Positions 1-9,640 of a DNA stretch of 64,000 nucleotides are shown one piece after another. The stretch comes from Siphonodentalium dalli (Eukaryota; Mollusca; Scaphopoda; Gadilida; Siphonodentaliidae). Location: assembly GCA_032622095.1 (NCBI GenBank), contig CP136068.1, forward strand, positions 3,573,314 through 3,637,313, given 5' to 3'. The position numbers were made by a program, and so were the translations under genes. Position 1 is the stretch's first letter, and the number at the start of each line of letters is the position of its first letter. Under the pieces are notes generated by a model. The model worked only from the letters and a program-made list of their open reading frames with translations. It was not told the DNA's origin and did not search any database.

Positions 1-2310
1 CGTTTGGCAGAAATGACATTTTTCTGGGTTTAATTTTAAACCAGCATTCTTAAGGCAATCTAGAACTATTTTAATACGTTCTAATTGTTGTTTAAACGAT
101 GAACTATATACAATTATATCGTCTAAATAAACTAGGCATACGTTCCAATGTAAGCCCTTCAATACAATCTCCATGAGACGTTCAAAAGTGCTTGGGGCAT
201 TACATAATCCAAATGCCAAAACCTTAAAATTATATAATGATGTACCCGTCGTAAAGGCAGTGATTTCCCGGGAATTTTCATCCAATTCTACCTGCCAGTA
301 TCCAGAAGATAAATCCAACGTAGAGAACCACTTTGAGCCAGAAAGAGTGTCTAAAGTTTCATCTATTCTTGGTAACGGAAATGCATCTTTCTTAGTGATA
401 GAATTAAGGGCCCTATAATCGATACAAAACCGATATTTTCCACTTTTCTTTTTAACCAATACAATAGGGGCAGCCCAGGGGCTCTGTGATGGTTCAATAA
501 TATCATGTTGTAACATTTCATCAACTAATCTATCTGCCTCCTGCTTTTTGAAAGCAGGAAGTCTATAAGCCCTTTTGCGAATCGGTGTATGGCCCTGTAT
601 ATCAATGCGATGTTTTAAAATATTTGTTCTACCAAAGTCACCTTCAAACTGGCTAAAGCTGTCATGGTAATCTGTCATTAAATTAGTAAAATGTTTTTGT
701 TGATGTTGATTTAAATTTTGGACAGATCTTGCCATCATATCATCCCAAGCTGTTGGGCTAACATCATCTCCCAACTCAAGTGGTTCACTGGCTTCCTGTA
801 AAAGACTAACTGTAGTATTATGACAAACAGTATAAGGTGAATAAGATAAATTAATTAATCTTATTGGAAGTTTTGAAAACTGATTACGAGAACACAATGT
901 GCGGGCTGATATTATATCAGCATCAATAGGAATTGATTCTAAAATAAAACATTGGCAATCATTATGAACAGTTCCATCAACATAAGCTTCAGTTAAAATT
1001 TCAGATCTTGGTGGTATATGAACATCATCAAAAAGTTTCACACTTAATGGGATGACCGAATTTTCAATAGACATATCAATACTTGCATCTTTGAAAGTAC
1101 ACCGACCGGTGCCATAATCAATTTGAATCTTATTTTCAAAGAAGAAATCATGTCCAAGTATACCATCCAGGTCAATTTGAACAATAAAAAATCTAACTGT
1201 GACAGTCTTCTGTTCAAATCGAACGGGCAATTCTATCATGCCATAGACTTTTACTTCATTGGAAGTAATACCCATCAACGGCACCTCATATGGTTTGATT
1301 TTATTCTTGAATCTTTTTGGTAAAGACTCATAGAATTTTAGATTAATGAGGCTAACAGCAGACCCACTGTCCACTAAAAATTTACATTTCTTCTTGCCAA
1401 TTCGTCCATTCAGAGTTGCTTTCCCTACTACTTGCTGGTTATGACCAGTCTCTAACTCTATATTATCCGCAGAAGTTACAGTTCTAACAGGAATTTCAAC
1501 ATTTGCATGGAAATGACCATTGTACAATGGTTGTTGTTGCATTTGTTGTTGCATGGAATCAATTTGTTTCTCAAGATTCTCAAGATCTATTTCCAGCCTA
1601 TTAGCATGCTCAATTTCCATCGACGTTTCCATGGGACATATGTTTTGTAAACAGAGCTCTTCCATTGCTATACGCATAGCTTCATTACTATTTTGGGGTT
1701 TTGCGCGCCTAACCTGTAACTGAATATCAGCATCGTGCAAAGATAATATGAATTGATCTTTGATCAACAAATCCCGATCTTGATCTGAAAAATCCGGGAA
1801 AGCTTTCTTTGCCAGAATGCATAATTGAGTTATGCCTTCTGGAAAAGTTTGATGTTGTAACTGTTCATAATCCCAAAACTGTCTACGGAATAAGGTGACA
1901 TTTTCTATTGGAGAACATCTTTCCTTCAATCCAGATAGTAACTCTGGAAAGTTTACCTTTTGTCGACTGGAGAGAGACATGTAATATTCTAACGCGGAAT
2001 CTCTGAGCACAGTAGCAAGTAACTTTGTGGCTTGTTCATTAGTCCAATCATTTAGAGAGACACAACTCTCAAAATGAGCGATCCATAATTCAACGGATGT
2101 TTGGCCATCAAAATTATCTGGCATAACAAACACATTGATATGTGGAGAGGGAACATGGTGAATAGATAACTCAGTCTGTACTGACTGGCTATGTGTGTTA
2201 CTCTTGTTACTGCGTCGATGTTTCAAATCATTGTTAAATTGTTCAAATTCCTCTATAACTTTTTGAACTCTATCAGAGTTACTATCAAATGATTGGATTA
2301 AAGAATTCAT
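1..2310 (-). CDS. Ty3/gypsy gag-protease-reverse transcriptase polyprotein, 5' part
   Basis: One uninterrupted minus-strand frame of 770 codons starts at ATG 2310-2308 and leaves the window at base 1. In order: a gag-like region (about residues 1-230); a Q-rich predicted coiled coil (about 235-260); a retropepsin with the catalytic DSG triad at residues 314-316 and an ILG motif near residue 382; then a reverse transcriptase with SPWAAPIV near residue 607 and the catalytic YLDD at 728-731 (bases 129-118). RNase H and integrase would lie beyond the left edge. No CCHC zinc knuckle is visible between gag and protease. Gag and pol share one frame, so no frameshift is needed here. The absence of stops suggests a young copy. 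The gag core shares several blocks with the gag at 4151-5158, for example an LQVRR.KP motif. Family assignment is firm; clade is not determined. Confidence 0.93.
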   Translation of the reverse strand, partial: MNSLIQSFDSNSDRVQKVIEEFEQFNNDLKHRRSNKSNTHSQSVQTELSIHHVPSPHINVFVMPDNFDGQTSVELWIAHFESCVSLNDWTNEQATKLLATVLRDSALEYYMSLSSRQKVNFPELLSGLKERCSPIENVTLFRRQFWDYEQLQHQTFPEGITQLCILAKKAFPDFSDQDRDLLIKDQFILSLHDADIQLQVRRAKPQNSNEAMRIAMEELCLQNICPMETSMEIEHANRLEIDLENLEKQIDSMQQQMQQQPLYNGHFHANVEIPVRTVTSADNIELETGHNQQVVGKATLNGRIGKKKCKFLVDSGSAVSLINLKFYESLPKRFKNKIKPYEVPLMGITSNEVKVYGMIELPVRFEQKTVTVRFFIVQIDLDGILGHDFFFENKIQIDYGTGRCTFKDASIDMSIENSVIPLSVKLFDDVHIPPRSEILTEAYVDGTVHNDCQCFILESIPIDADIISARTLCSRNQFSKLPIRLINLSYSPYTVCHNTTVSLLQEASEPLELGDDVSPTAWDDMMARSVQNLNQHQQKHFTNLMTDYHDSFSQFEGDFGRTNILKHRIDIQGHTPIRKRAYRLPAFKKQEADRLVDEMLQHDIIEPSQSPWAAPIVLVKKKSGKYRFCIDYRALNSITKKDAFPLPRIDETLDTLSGSKWFSTLDLSSGYWQVELDENSREITAFTTGTSLYNFKVLAFGLCNAPSTFERLMEIVLKGLHWNVCLVYLDDIIVYSSSFKQQLERIKIVLDCLKNAGLKLNPEKCHFCQT

Positions 2311-2480
2311 ATTAAATTAACATTGAGGGGAGAAGGCCATAGAGCAAAAATTCCGATTTGTATTTCATCAACCTGGGTATATATATAAAAGAAACTTAAA
2401 TACCAATGCACAGGCATTGGTTAATGGATAACCGCCCATGACTGTCTCGTGTAAGTGGGTGAACAATAAACACAACACAG
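2311..2480 (-). other. Leader of gypsy element 1 with possible primer-binding site and LTR edge
   Basis: Read on the minus strand, a possible LTR end (ACGAGACA, 2450-2443) is followed after four bases by TGGGCGGTTATCC (2438-2426), which has the TGG start of a tRNA primer-binding site. It leads to the gag start about 115 bases later. The stretch just before the ATG (CTTCTCCCC) resembles the same position in the second element. The LTR's outer end was not found and no tRNA match could be tested. Confidence 0.3.
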
Positions 2481-3057
2481 GAAATGTGATTTTTCTAAGT
2501 AAAAAAACAAACAAACAAAAATCCCATTCTGAAATTATTTTCGAGATACGAGGTCTGATTAAGTCACCAGGAAAGAAAAACAGAATAAGAATTACTAAAC
2601 AACATAACCCACTCTCAAGTAATCATCTGGACACAAAAAAAAACCACAGCAGAATTATGCATACTCAAAGTCTAAAAATAGTAACAGCGGCCATCTTACT
2701 CGATAGGCGGGGCTTAATTTGAGATTTATGAAATTATATGTCTTCATGAATATCAGAGTGAAATCTACGGAAGTTATGGCCACTATTGACGGACACACGG
2801 AAGAATGGACAGGACTGACACAACTACATTCATTATACATATATTAAGTAATGCCCATTTAAACCCCTTTCGAACTCAAATAAACCCAGATATCACCGTT
2901 TCAATATTTATTTAAGTTCATAAAGAGCGTTGTCATAAGTCGATAAAGAAAAACAACTTAAATGTTGCATTGCTATTGTTTCCCCCAACTTTAATGGCGT
3001 TAGAGTCTATAGCTCCCTGCTAAACAGTAGGCTATAAATATTACTCGAAAAACATTA
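2481..3057. other. Unassigned; may hold LTR sequence of either retroelement
   Basis: No convincing coding region. It lies between the leader of element 1 and the end of the SGNH remnant, so it should contain the 5' LTR of element 1 and possibly the 3' LTR of element 2. I saw no sequence shared with the putative LTR at 5339 onward. A short match (AAAGAGCGTTGTC near 2930) recurs in the 130-bp array at 6911. Confidence 0.3.
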
Positions 3058-3066
3058 CCCCCTCTA
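3057..3066 (-). promoter_or_regulatory. Possible polypurine tract of LTR element 2
   Basis: The minus strand reads AGAGGGGGTA just downstream of the SGNH hydrolase remnant, where a plus-strand primer (polypurine tract) next to a 3' LTR would sit. No matching LTR pair was found, so this rests on position and composition only. Confidence 0.25.
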
Positions 3067-3143
3067 GAATGGTATATTTATCTGGGGATTGCCATTTTAA
3101 GAATACACATGTATAATAGGTTCATTTATTTATTCAGTCATCT

Positions 3144-3762
3144 TTATGAGTGTTTTATTGCCTGGATAACCATACCTCTCACACTCTTCCAATACGTATG
3201 CTGCTTTGCCATGGTGAAATGGATACCATCACATAGTTTAAAGCCAATGTTGTTTGTTAAATCTGACGGATGGAATCTGTACGTCCATTGTTCTTGGTTA
3301 GCTTTGAGTTTGGCATTCAGTTGTTTAATGTTCTCGTTGACCTTGATAACAGCCTCATCCATTGTATCATATTTCAATTTATTTTGAAGACGGTACCTCT
3401 CGAATAACTCCCGAGATTACTACCTTAATACCACGTTCTTTTAACCATTTACTCAACGTTTTTATACTCTCGAACACATCCGAAACAGAGGCACCAGAAG
3501 CAACATCATTTGCTCCTATTTGGAGAATCACCACATCCGGATTATAGGATCGCATTAAATGTCGTTCGGCCCATAAATGTTTAACCTTAAAGCCGCCGAC
3601 TCCTCGAATATTTATCCTTGCCAACCTTACATTGGGATCCAATCGGAAATGTTTGACATAATTATAGGTAGCTCTATGAACTGGGCGGACTTTAGGTGCT
3701 AGCCAAGATCCCAGGCGTCTGACAAAGCTGTGCCCCCATATCAACACTCTGACTGGCTTCAT
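3144..3762 (-). pseudogene. SGNH/GDSL-type hydrolase carried by an LTR element, frameshifted
   Basis: The protein is split over two minus-strand frames, 3762-3379 and about 3395-3144, which meet at a GAGAG repeat near 3395-3400. A two-base loss or one-base gain there would explain the break. Family motifs are visible in order: GHSF near residue 10 (Ser block; the usual GDS reads GHS), GVGG (block II glycine), GAND near residue 84 (block III GxND), and DGIHF at 3230-3216 in the second frame (block V Asp and His). All catalytic positions are present, so the frameshift is the only obvious lesion. It lies 388 bases downstream of the gag at 4151-5158 on the same strand. SGNH enzymes are esterases or lipases; the substrate here is unknown. 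The link to the retroelement is inferred from strand and adjacency. Confidence 0.8.
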
Positions 3763-4150
3763 GTTTCTAGATTTCTGTGGATGAGACAGAAATTGGGTTG
3801 GCTGACAAAAAAAAAATCATGAGCATTTGGAGAAAGTTCGAATACCTCTACGGGTATGATTAGGTATTTGTCCTTTCCAGATTAATATATATGATTATTC
3901 ATTACCCGTTTATTTACACGTATTTTAGTTTACCTTATACCCATTTATACAAAAATAATAGGGATATAGGATAATAGATGATCATAAGACACCTACTCCG
4001 TACATGAGGGTATGCCATCACATCTGGCAACCCGACCCTATATATAAAAAAACATAACAATAGTTTAGGTCATTATTAAACAATTTGATTCTCTACTGCT
4101 ATCCTAACTGAAAACGGAATATATGCAGTGTAACCCACTCAGACGTCATT
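3763..4150 (-). other. Spacer between gag and SGNH hydrolase
   Basis: About 390 bases with no open frame of note and no protease or reverse transcriptase motif. A TATATATA-like stretch sits near 4041-4048. It could be an internal promoter or chance AT-richness. Confidence 0.3.
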
Positions 4151-5158
4151 CTACCTATTCGGTGGTGGGTACCAGAATGGGCCGGGAGGATTTACTGGCG
4201 GTGGAGGAAATGAAAAATCAACGTTTGGATATGCATTTCTTCCCCGTTTGAATTTCCCTCTACCTTTTCCTTGTCGACCCTTCTCCCCACTTGACCCATT
4301 TAGAACCACCTTTTTGAAAGTTTTCCCCAGCTCCTCTACTTTGGTATCCAACTGTTTCAAAGTATGGTGAAAATCCGTATCATGTCCACTTTGTATGCTA
4401 TATACCGCTGGTTTTTTTCGATTACGGAGAAACCCGGATTCCTCTTGGGCTATGAATAGGGCCTCACTTATGTCATCTGGTTTTCGGCGCCGAACTTGTA
4501 ATTGCACCTCCCTATCGTTTATGGTTTCCACAAAATAATCTTTGGCTAATATTTGTGTGGTATCACTATCTAGCGAAGGGTATGCCTTGCTAGTGAGGCT
4601 ACGAATATTACTAGCCATTTCTGCAAACCCTTCTTTTGCCTTTGGCTTATAATCCCTCAATAGGGTTTTATGAGTTTCAGCATCGGTACACTCGGAAAAT
4701 CGTTCTTGCAAGCATAGTAAAATCCCTTCATAGTCTACGGGTCGTTCATGTACTAGAGAAAGGTAAAATTCCATCGCTCGTCCTTTAAGACGAGTGGCTA
4801 ATACTTTGGTCGCATATGATGCAGGCCATCCATTCAAGGCAACACAGCTTTTAAAATGTGCCACCCATTCCATTACACCCGACTGACCATTAAATGAATC
4901 AGGCATGACGGTATTATGTGGTTCGCGGGCATTAGGTGTGAACGTTTCCCCAAAGGGTGTACTATGCCCCATATAAAATCGGTCATACTGTTTCCGATCT
5001 GTTTCGGAAATGCTGGCTGGCGATAACGGAGGCCTCGTTCCAAAACCTGAGGTCTTTCGGTGCGTTGAAGCTATTTGTTGTATTATCGATTCCCGTACCC
5101 TTTCGGTCTCTTCTAACAATCTTTGTAATTCATCTTCGCTCTTTTGCGATAAAGCCAT
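4151..5158 (-). CDS. Gag-like capsid protein of LTR element 2
   Basis: A complete 335-residue frame. The N-terminus is a charged helix (about residues 5-30). A retrotransposon gag core follows (about 85-235), with blocks shared with the gag at 2310: an ATK.LAT segment, a .E.Y.SL segment and an LQVRR.KP segment. The C-terminus is basic (GKGRGKFKRGRN) and then proline-rich, and could bind RNA in place of the missing zinc knuckle. Gag proteins assemble the cytoplasmic particle in which reverse transcription occurs. Unlike element 1, this gag ends at a stop and no protease or RT follows within 1 kb. The upstream leader carries a primer-binding-site-like sequence. The element may be non-autonomous or a deletion derivative. 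Confidence 0.88.
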   Translation of the reverse strand: MALSQKSEDELQRLLEETERVRESIIQQIASTHRKTSGFGTRPPLSPASISETDRKQYDRFYMGHSTPFGETFTPNAREPHNTVMPDSFNGQSGVMEWVAHFKSCVALNGWPASYATKVLATRLKGRAMEFYLSLVHERPVDYEGILLCLQERFSECTDAETHKTLLRDYKPKAKEGFAEMASNIRSLTSKAYPSLDSDTTQILAKDYFVETINDREVQLQVRRRKPDDISEALFIAQEESGFLRNRKKPAVYSIQSGHDTDFHHTLKQLDTKVEELGKTFKKVVLNGSSGEKGRQGKGRGKFKRGRNAYPNVDFSFPPPPVNPPGPFWYPPPNR

Positions 5159-5338
5159 ATTATATAGAATTTTAGGGGGGAGAAGTTAAACAATTACTCC
5201 GTGAAAAAAAAACAAACATACCTAAATAAATAAATTCAGCCTGGATACTCTACCTCTGCCCCTTAGTCCTTTTATATACACGTTTTTCAAAAGTGCATAA
5301 GGCTGGATAAACGTATACTTGTATATCGGGCGCCAATC
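5159..5338 (-). promoter_or_regulatory. Leader of LTR element 2 with primer-binding site
   Basis: On the minus strand the putative LTR ends ...CGCTACA at 5339. Three bases later TGGCGCCCGATAT (5335-5323) has the TGG start expected of a tRNA 3'-end complement. The gag ATG follows about 165 bases downstream. The layout matches a 5' LTR - PBS - gag leader. The priming tRNA was not identified. Confidence 0.55.
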
Positions 5339-6300
5339 TGTAGCGAATTGTACTCTAGGGTTATATAGAAACTACAGTTTTATTTCTCTTTTAATGGGAG
5401 GACCGTTAATCAAGAATGGAATGGGGTTCATTGTTACCATTGACGCGCTAAGCGATGGAACTCCATAATTGTGAATAACTTGGAGTCAGTTATAAGCCCA
5501 AAACTTGTTATGTGTGGTGAACTAAATGTAGTCAAGACTAATTATACTTGTTGTGCAAGAATGAAAAATAAAAAAGGGAACTATGTGTCATTTAATATAG
5601 ATCAACTTATACCTTAACTTAAGATAAGACAAAAAAAAATGCAGTCAAATTGTGACCTATTCCCCAGTAGTGTCACAAGTCCAAGTCGAAACTTGTACTA
5701 TGACCCCACTCGGAATAAGTTAAGATTATTTTATAAATATAAATAGCGGATTTATAAATGTAGGTTCAATCTATTAATAACAGAGAAACGAGCAGCTAAA
5801 GCAAAGGGTCTTGCTCACATGGCAAGGTAGAGACGACTACAACTGATGGAACCTAACAAGGATATACCCAGGCTGATGAAAAAGGGAGATAACACAAACA
5901 AAACTAAAAATTGATGCGATTTATTTTCTATATATATTTGATGATTATTTCTATTTTGATATGCCGTGACAATATAGTGAGGTGGAGTCTAAATATTAAT
6001 AAATGAAATCATTCAATAAATATTAAATTATTAAGTGTTATCCAGTGGTATAAAGGGCTAACTGAGTAAGGATCCCTAAGAAATCCCAGCTCGGCAGTCT
6101 CCCGGAAATCCAAACTCAGCCGACCCCATGAAAATCGTGGGAGCAACTCATTAAGTTTATTTATATAACGGGACATAACTGATTCACCTCTGGGCGTCAA
6201 AATATGATCACGGCATAACAAAAAAACTAAAACTTTTCATCCACCCACCCCAATAATAACAAATACATTTATCAAAGTCCACCCCCTTAATAATAATAAA
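5339..6300 (-). other. Putative 5' LTR of element 2, then unassigned sequence
   Basis: The inner LTR edge (TGTAGCG on the plus strand) is at 5339. AATAAA occurs on the minus strand near 5380. The outer edge could not be placed, and no second copy of this sequence was seen in the window. From about 5900 to 6300 the sequence is AT-rich with no recognisable feature. Confidence 0.4.
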
Positions 6301-6680
6301 GCATAACTACCACCTTAATCAAATCCAATGCATACTCAAAAGCAAATTAATTTCATTATATCAATTACCCCTTAATCAAATCCAATGTATAACCATAAGC
6401 AAAATATTATATTATAATAGCTACCACCTTAATCAAATTCAATGCATACTCAAAAGCAAATTATTTTCATTATATCAATTACCCCTTAATCAAATCCAGT
6501 GTATAACCATAAGCAAAATATTATATTATAATCGCTACCACCTTAATCAAATTCAATGCATACTCAAAAGCAAATTATTTTCATTATATCAATTACCCCT
6601 TAATCAAATCCAGTGTATAACCATAAGCAAAATATTATATTATAATAGCTACCACCTTAATCAAATTCAATGCATACTCA
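6300..6680. repeat. Tandem array, 114-bp unit, about 3 copies
   Basis: CTACCACCTTAATC starts at 6307, 6421, 6535 and 6649, exactly 114 bases apart. Each unit contains two related half-units (CCTTAATCAAA...), so the 114-mer itself arose from an older, shorter duplication. Confidence 0.95.
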
Positions 6681-6862
6681 GGCAGTGAAAACTCTTATAA
6701 ACATCGGTCAAAGCAAGAGGACAACACTCTCAGATAACCAGTTATCTACCAGCATTAATGGACCATGATATAATTCAGAGCGTCGTGTTTATTTGAGTTA
6801 GTCAGACTCTTCAGTATAATCGGTCGTGTATGAAACACAGGGCAAGAATACGTACACAGACG

Positions 6863-7268
6863 CATTTGAACATGAATTATTTACTGTTTGCAAAAAACAA
6901 CAACAACAATAAAGAGCGTTGTCTCAGTAAGGTAGTAAGCCTCGAAAAATATAGTTTGATAATTGTGTCAAACAACGTCGAATTACGTTTACAAAGAAAC
7001 ATTTGAACTTGAATTATTTCCTGTTTGGGAAAACAACAACAATAAAGAGCGTTGTCTCAGTAAGGTAGTAAGCCTCGAAAAATATAGTTTGATAATTGTG
7101 TCAAACAACGTCGAATTACGTTTACTAAGAAACATTTGAACTTGAATTATTTCCTGTTTGGGAAAACAACAATAAAGAGCGTTATTTCAGTAAGGTAGTG
7201 AGCCTCGAAAATATGGTTTCATAATTGTGACAAACAAACGTCCGATTACGTTTACAAAGAAACATTTA
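6863..7268. repeat. Tandem array, about 130-bp unit, 3 copies
   Basis: AAAGAGCGTT starts at 6911, 7044 and 7174. Length differences come from a variable CAA run. It follows closely on the 114-bp array and precedes the 249-bp array. Confidence 0.95.
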
Positions 7269-7469
7269 GACCCATAAATCTATGATGAACCCATCGGGAA
7301 TAAATCAGCAAGCAAAATTCCAGGAGTTGGTCCTGTACTGACAGATTCGAGAGTAAAGGGATTATCAAAGCTTACGAAGTTATAGGAACTTACCCACCCG
7401 AGGGAAAAAAAACGATGCACCTTTCAACGATTGTACATTTCCTTTACATGGAAACAACAGAGCGTGATA

Positions 7470-8487
7470 TCTATTTGAGCTAATAAGAGACAGCATACAC
7501 GTTTATTTGACATAAAATTGATCAGAATTCCACAAACTGCTCGCTAATATCTTGGCTAAATTTTGGGGCCGCATTTACCAAACAATACCGGATCAGAAAT
7601 GACATCTTCTCAAAGGCACGTGGTTCGCATCACACACGATTTTCGATACTTCCGGTATATGTTATTTCGGCGTGGCGCGAAATTTCCCAACGATAATGTA
7701 AACAGAAATGGGAGGTAATTCTATTTGAGAATATTAGAAATATCATACAAGTTATTCGACATATAATTGATCAGAATTCCACAAACTGCTCGCTAATATC
7801 TTGGCTAAATTTTGGGGCCGCATTTACCAAACAATACCGGATCAGAAATGACATCTTCTCAAATGCACGTGGTTCGCATCACACACGATTTTCGTTACTT
7901 CCGGTATATGTTATTTCGGCGTGGCGCGAAATTTCCCAATGATAATGTAAACAGAAATGGGAGGTAATTCTATTTGAGAATATTAGAAATATCATACAAG
8001 TTATTCGACATATAATTGATCAGAATTCCACAAACTGCTCGCTAATATCTTGGCTAAATTTTGGGGCCGCATTTACCAAACAATACCGGATCAGAAATGA
8101 CATCTTCTCAAATGCACGTGGTTCGCATCACACACGATTTTCGATACTTCCGGTATATGTTATTTCGGCGTGGCGCGAAATTTCCCAATGATAATGTAAA
8201 CAGAAATGGGAGGTAATTCTATTTGAGAATATTAGAAATATCATACAAGTTATTCGACATATAATTGATCAGAATTCCACAAACTGCTCGCTAATATCTT
8301 GGCTAAATTTTGGGGCCGCATTTACCAAACAATACCGGATCAGAAATGACATCTTCTCAAATGCACGTGGTTCGCATCACACACGATTTTCGTTACTTCC
8401 GGTATATGTTATTTCGGCGTGGCGCGAAATTTCCCAATGATAATGTAAACAGAAATGGGAGGTAATTCTATTTGAGAAAAATTAGAA
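7470..8487. repeat. Tandem array, 249-bp unit, 4 copies
   Basis: GATCAGAATTCC starts at 7520, 7769, 8018 and 8267, exactly 249 bases apart. The units differ by only a few substitutions, so amplification is recent. Each unit contains GGCGCGAAATTTCCC, which includes an E2F-like GGCGCGAAA. Confidence 0.96.
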
Positions 8488-9627
8488 ACCACCATCAACA
8501 ATTATGTGATATATAGACTCATCGCATCCTTCCGTTTGAGTATTATACAGCTCCTAATAACAAATGTCAAAAAGGGTTGACAAAGCAGACCCGTCTATAA
8601 AATTAAATTTTTCCACACCCCTGTACTCATCGTAGTTGTCTATTCTATCAGATTTTGTATAAACTAAATAAAATAACAAACTAAAGAAGGCTGGCATGCA
8701 ATAATAATGACCTTAAGAGATGATAGTGGTGCTGGTGCAGGAAGAGAGTAATTTTGCCGCCAACGACGATGAGTACAGTAAATTTACATATGGTTAAATG
8801 ACAATGTTTTCGAGGAATTCTGTGATGAGTCTAAATTCTCGATTGAACATATTTATCTATATGCCTCAACCTTTGTTTGACGGTATGCGCAAGTAAGATA
8901 AATTGACAATTGGACATCGACGCCCTACGTTAGTCCAAAATTACAGTCATACCATGGCCCAGTGTCGCGACGATATTCCGTTCCCCATTGACACGTGTTT
9001 TACACTTAACAACGTCCGATATAGAAGTTTATGCCAGATATACATCGGTGGCTAGGGTACACCATTAATATAGCGTAATATTATCGCGTTTGTAATGGTT
9101 ATGAATATCAATTAACGCAGGGAATTATTTCAAGCCCGAATACATTCGGACAAGACAAATTAGCTTGGAAAATTAACTTGGTCGAACATGGAAAATTAAA
9201 TAAAAATATTGTCATCTCCCCGAAACTCACGAAATAATTGCCACCCCCCACCCCCCTAAGAAGAAGTTTTAGCAACACATACCTTAGTCTTTTGAATCTC
9301 AAGTCAACTGCCGATTCACTAGAAATATTTTCCTAAATAGCGCTTCACTGACCTTCGCGAGCCAATCGTAAATTACATGGGTTCACCCGAGATTCCTGTT
9401 GTCAATCACCGTGAGTGAACGACGCTTCACAAGCTATCGTTCAACTGAGCGTGCATTCACCCGTGAATTAATGATTGATCTCGTCTGACCACTTTGATGC
9501 GACAAATTAAAGATGTTCAGTCAATTCTCGCTCGAATATTTAAAGAGACAATTACCTTTCCGATTTAATGCGACAACCCATGTTTAAAGAGCCTTCACCG
9601 ATTTGCAATACAATTGACACAAGGCAG
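8488..9627. other. Unassigned non-coding sequence
   Basis: No homology, tandem structure or long open frame recognised. There is a CACCCCCCACCCCCC tract near 9242. Confidence 0.5.
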
Positions 9628-9640
9628 AATTGTTACACTA
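9628..9640. other. Left boundary of the 112-bp satellite
   Basis: The array begins abruptly after GTTACAC. The first TAGGTAACCC is at 9639. No transposon end is visible here, unlike at the right boundary. Confidence 0.4.

Noticed and set aside
3109-3547. Plus-strand ORFs opposite the SGNH hydrolase
   Set aside because: They are antisense shadows. The minus strand carries the conserved motifs.
6009-6221. 70-residue minus-strand ORF
   Set aside because: No domain or splice context, and it lies in AT-rich sequence near the LTR. It could be an LTR-element remnant, but nothing supports a gene.
9341-9390. Candidate last exon of HACL1 (minus-strand peptide YDWLAK)
   Set aside because: No AG acceptor in the right phase and no early stop. 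The match to the expected W-L-T ending is too short.
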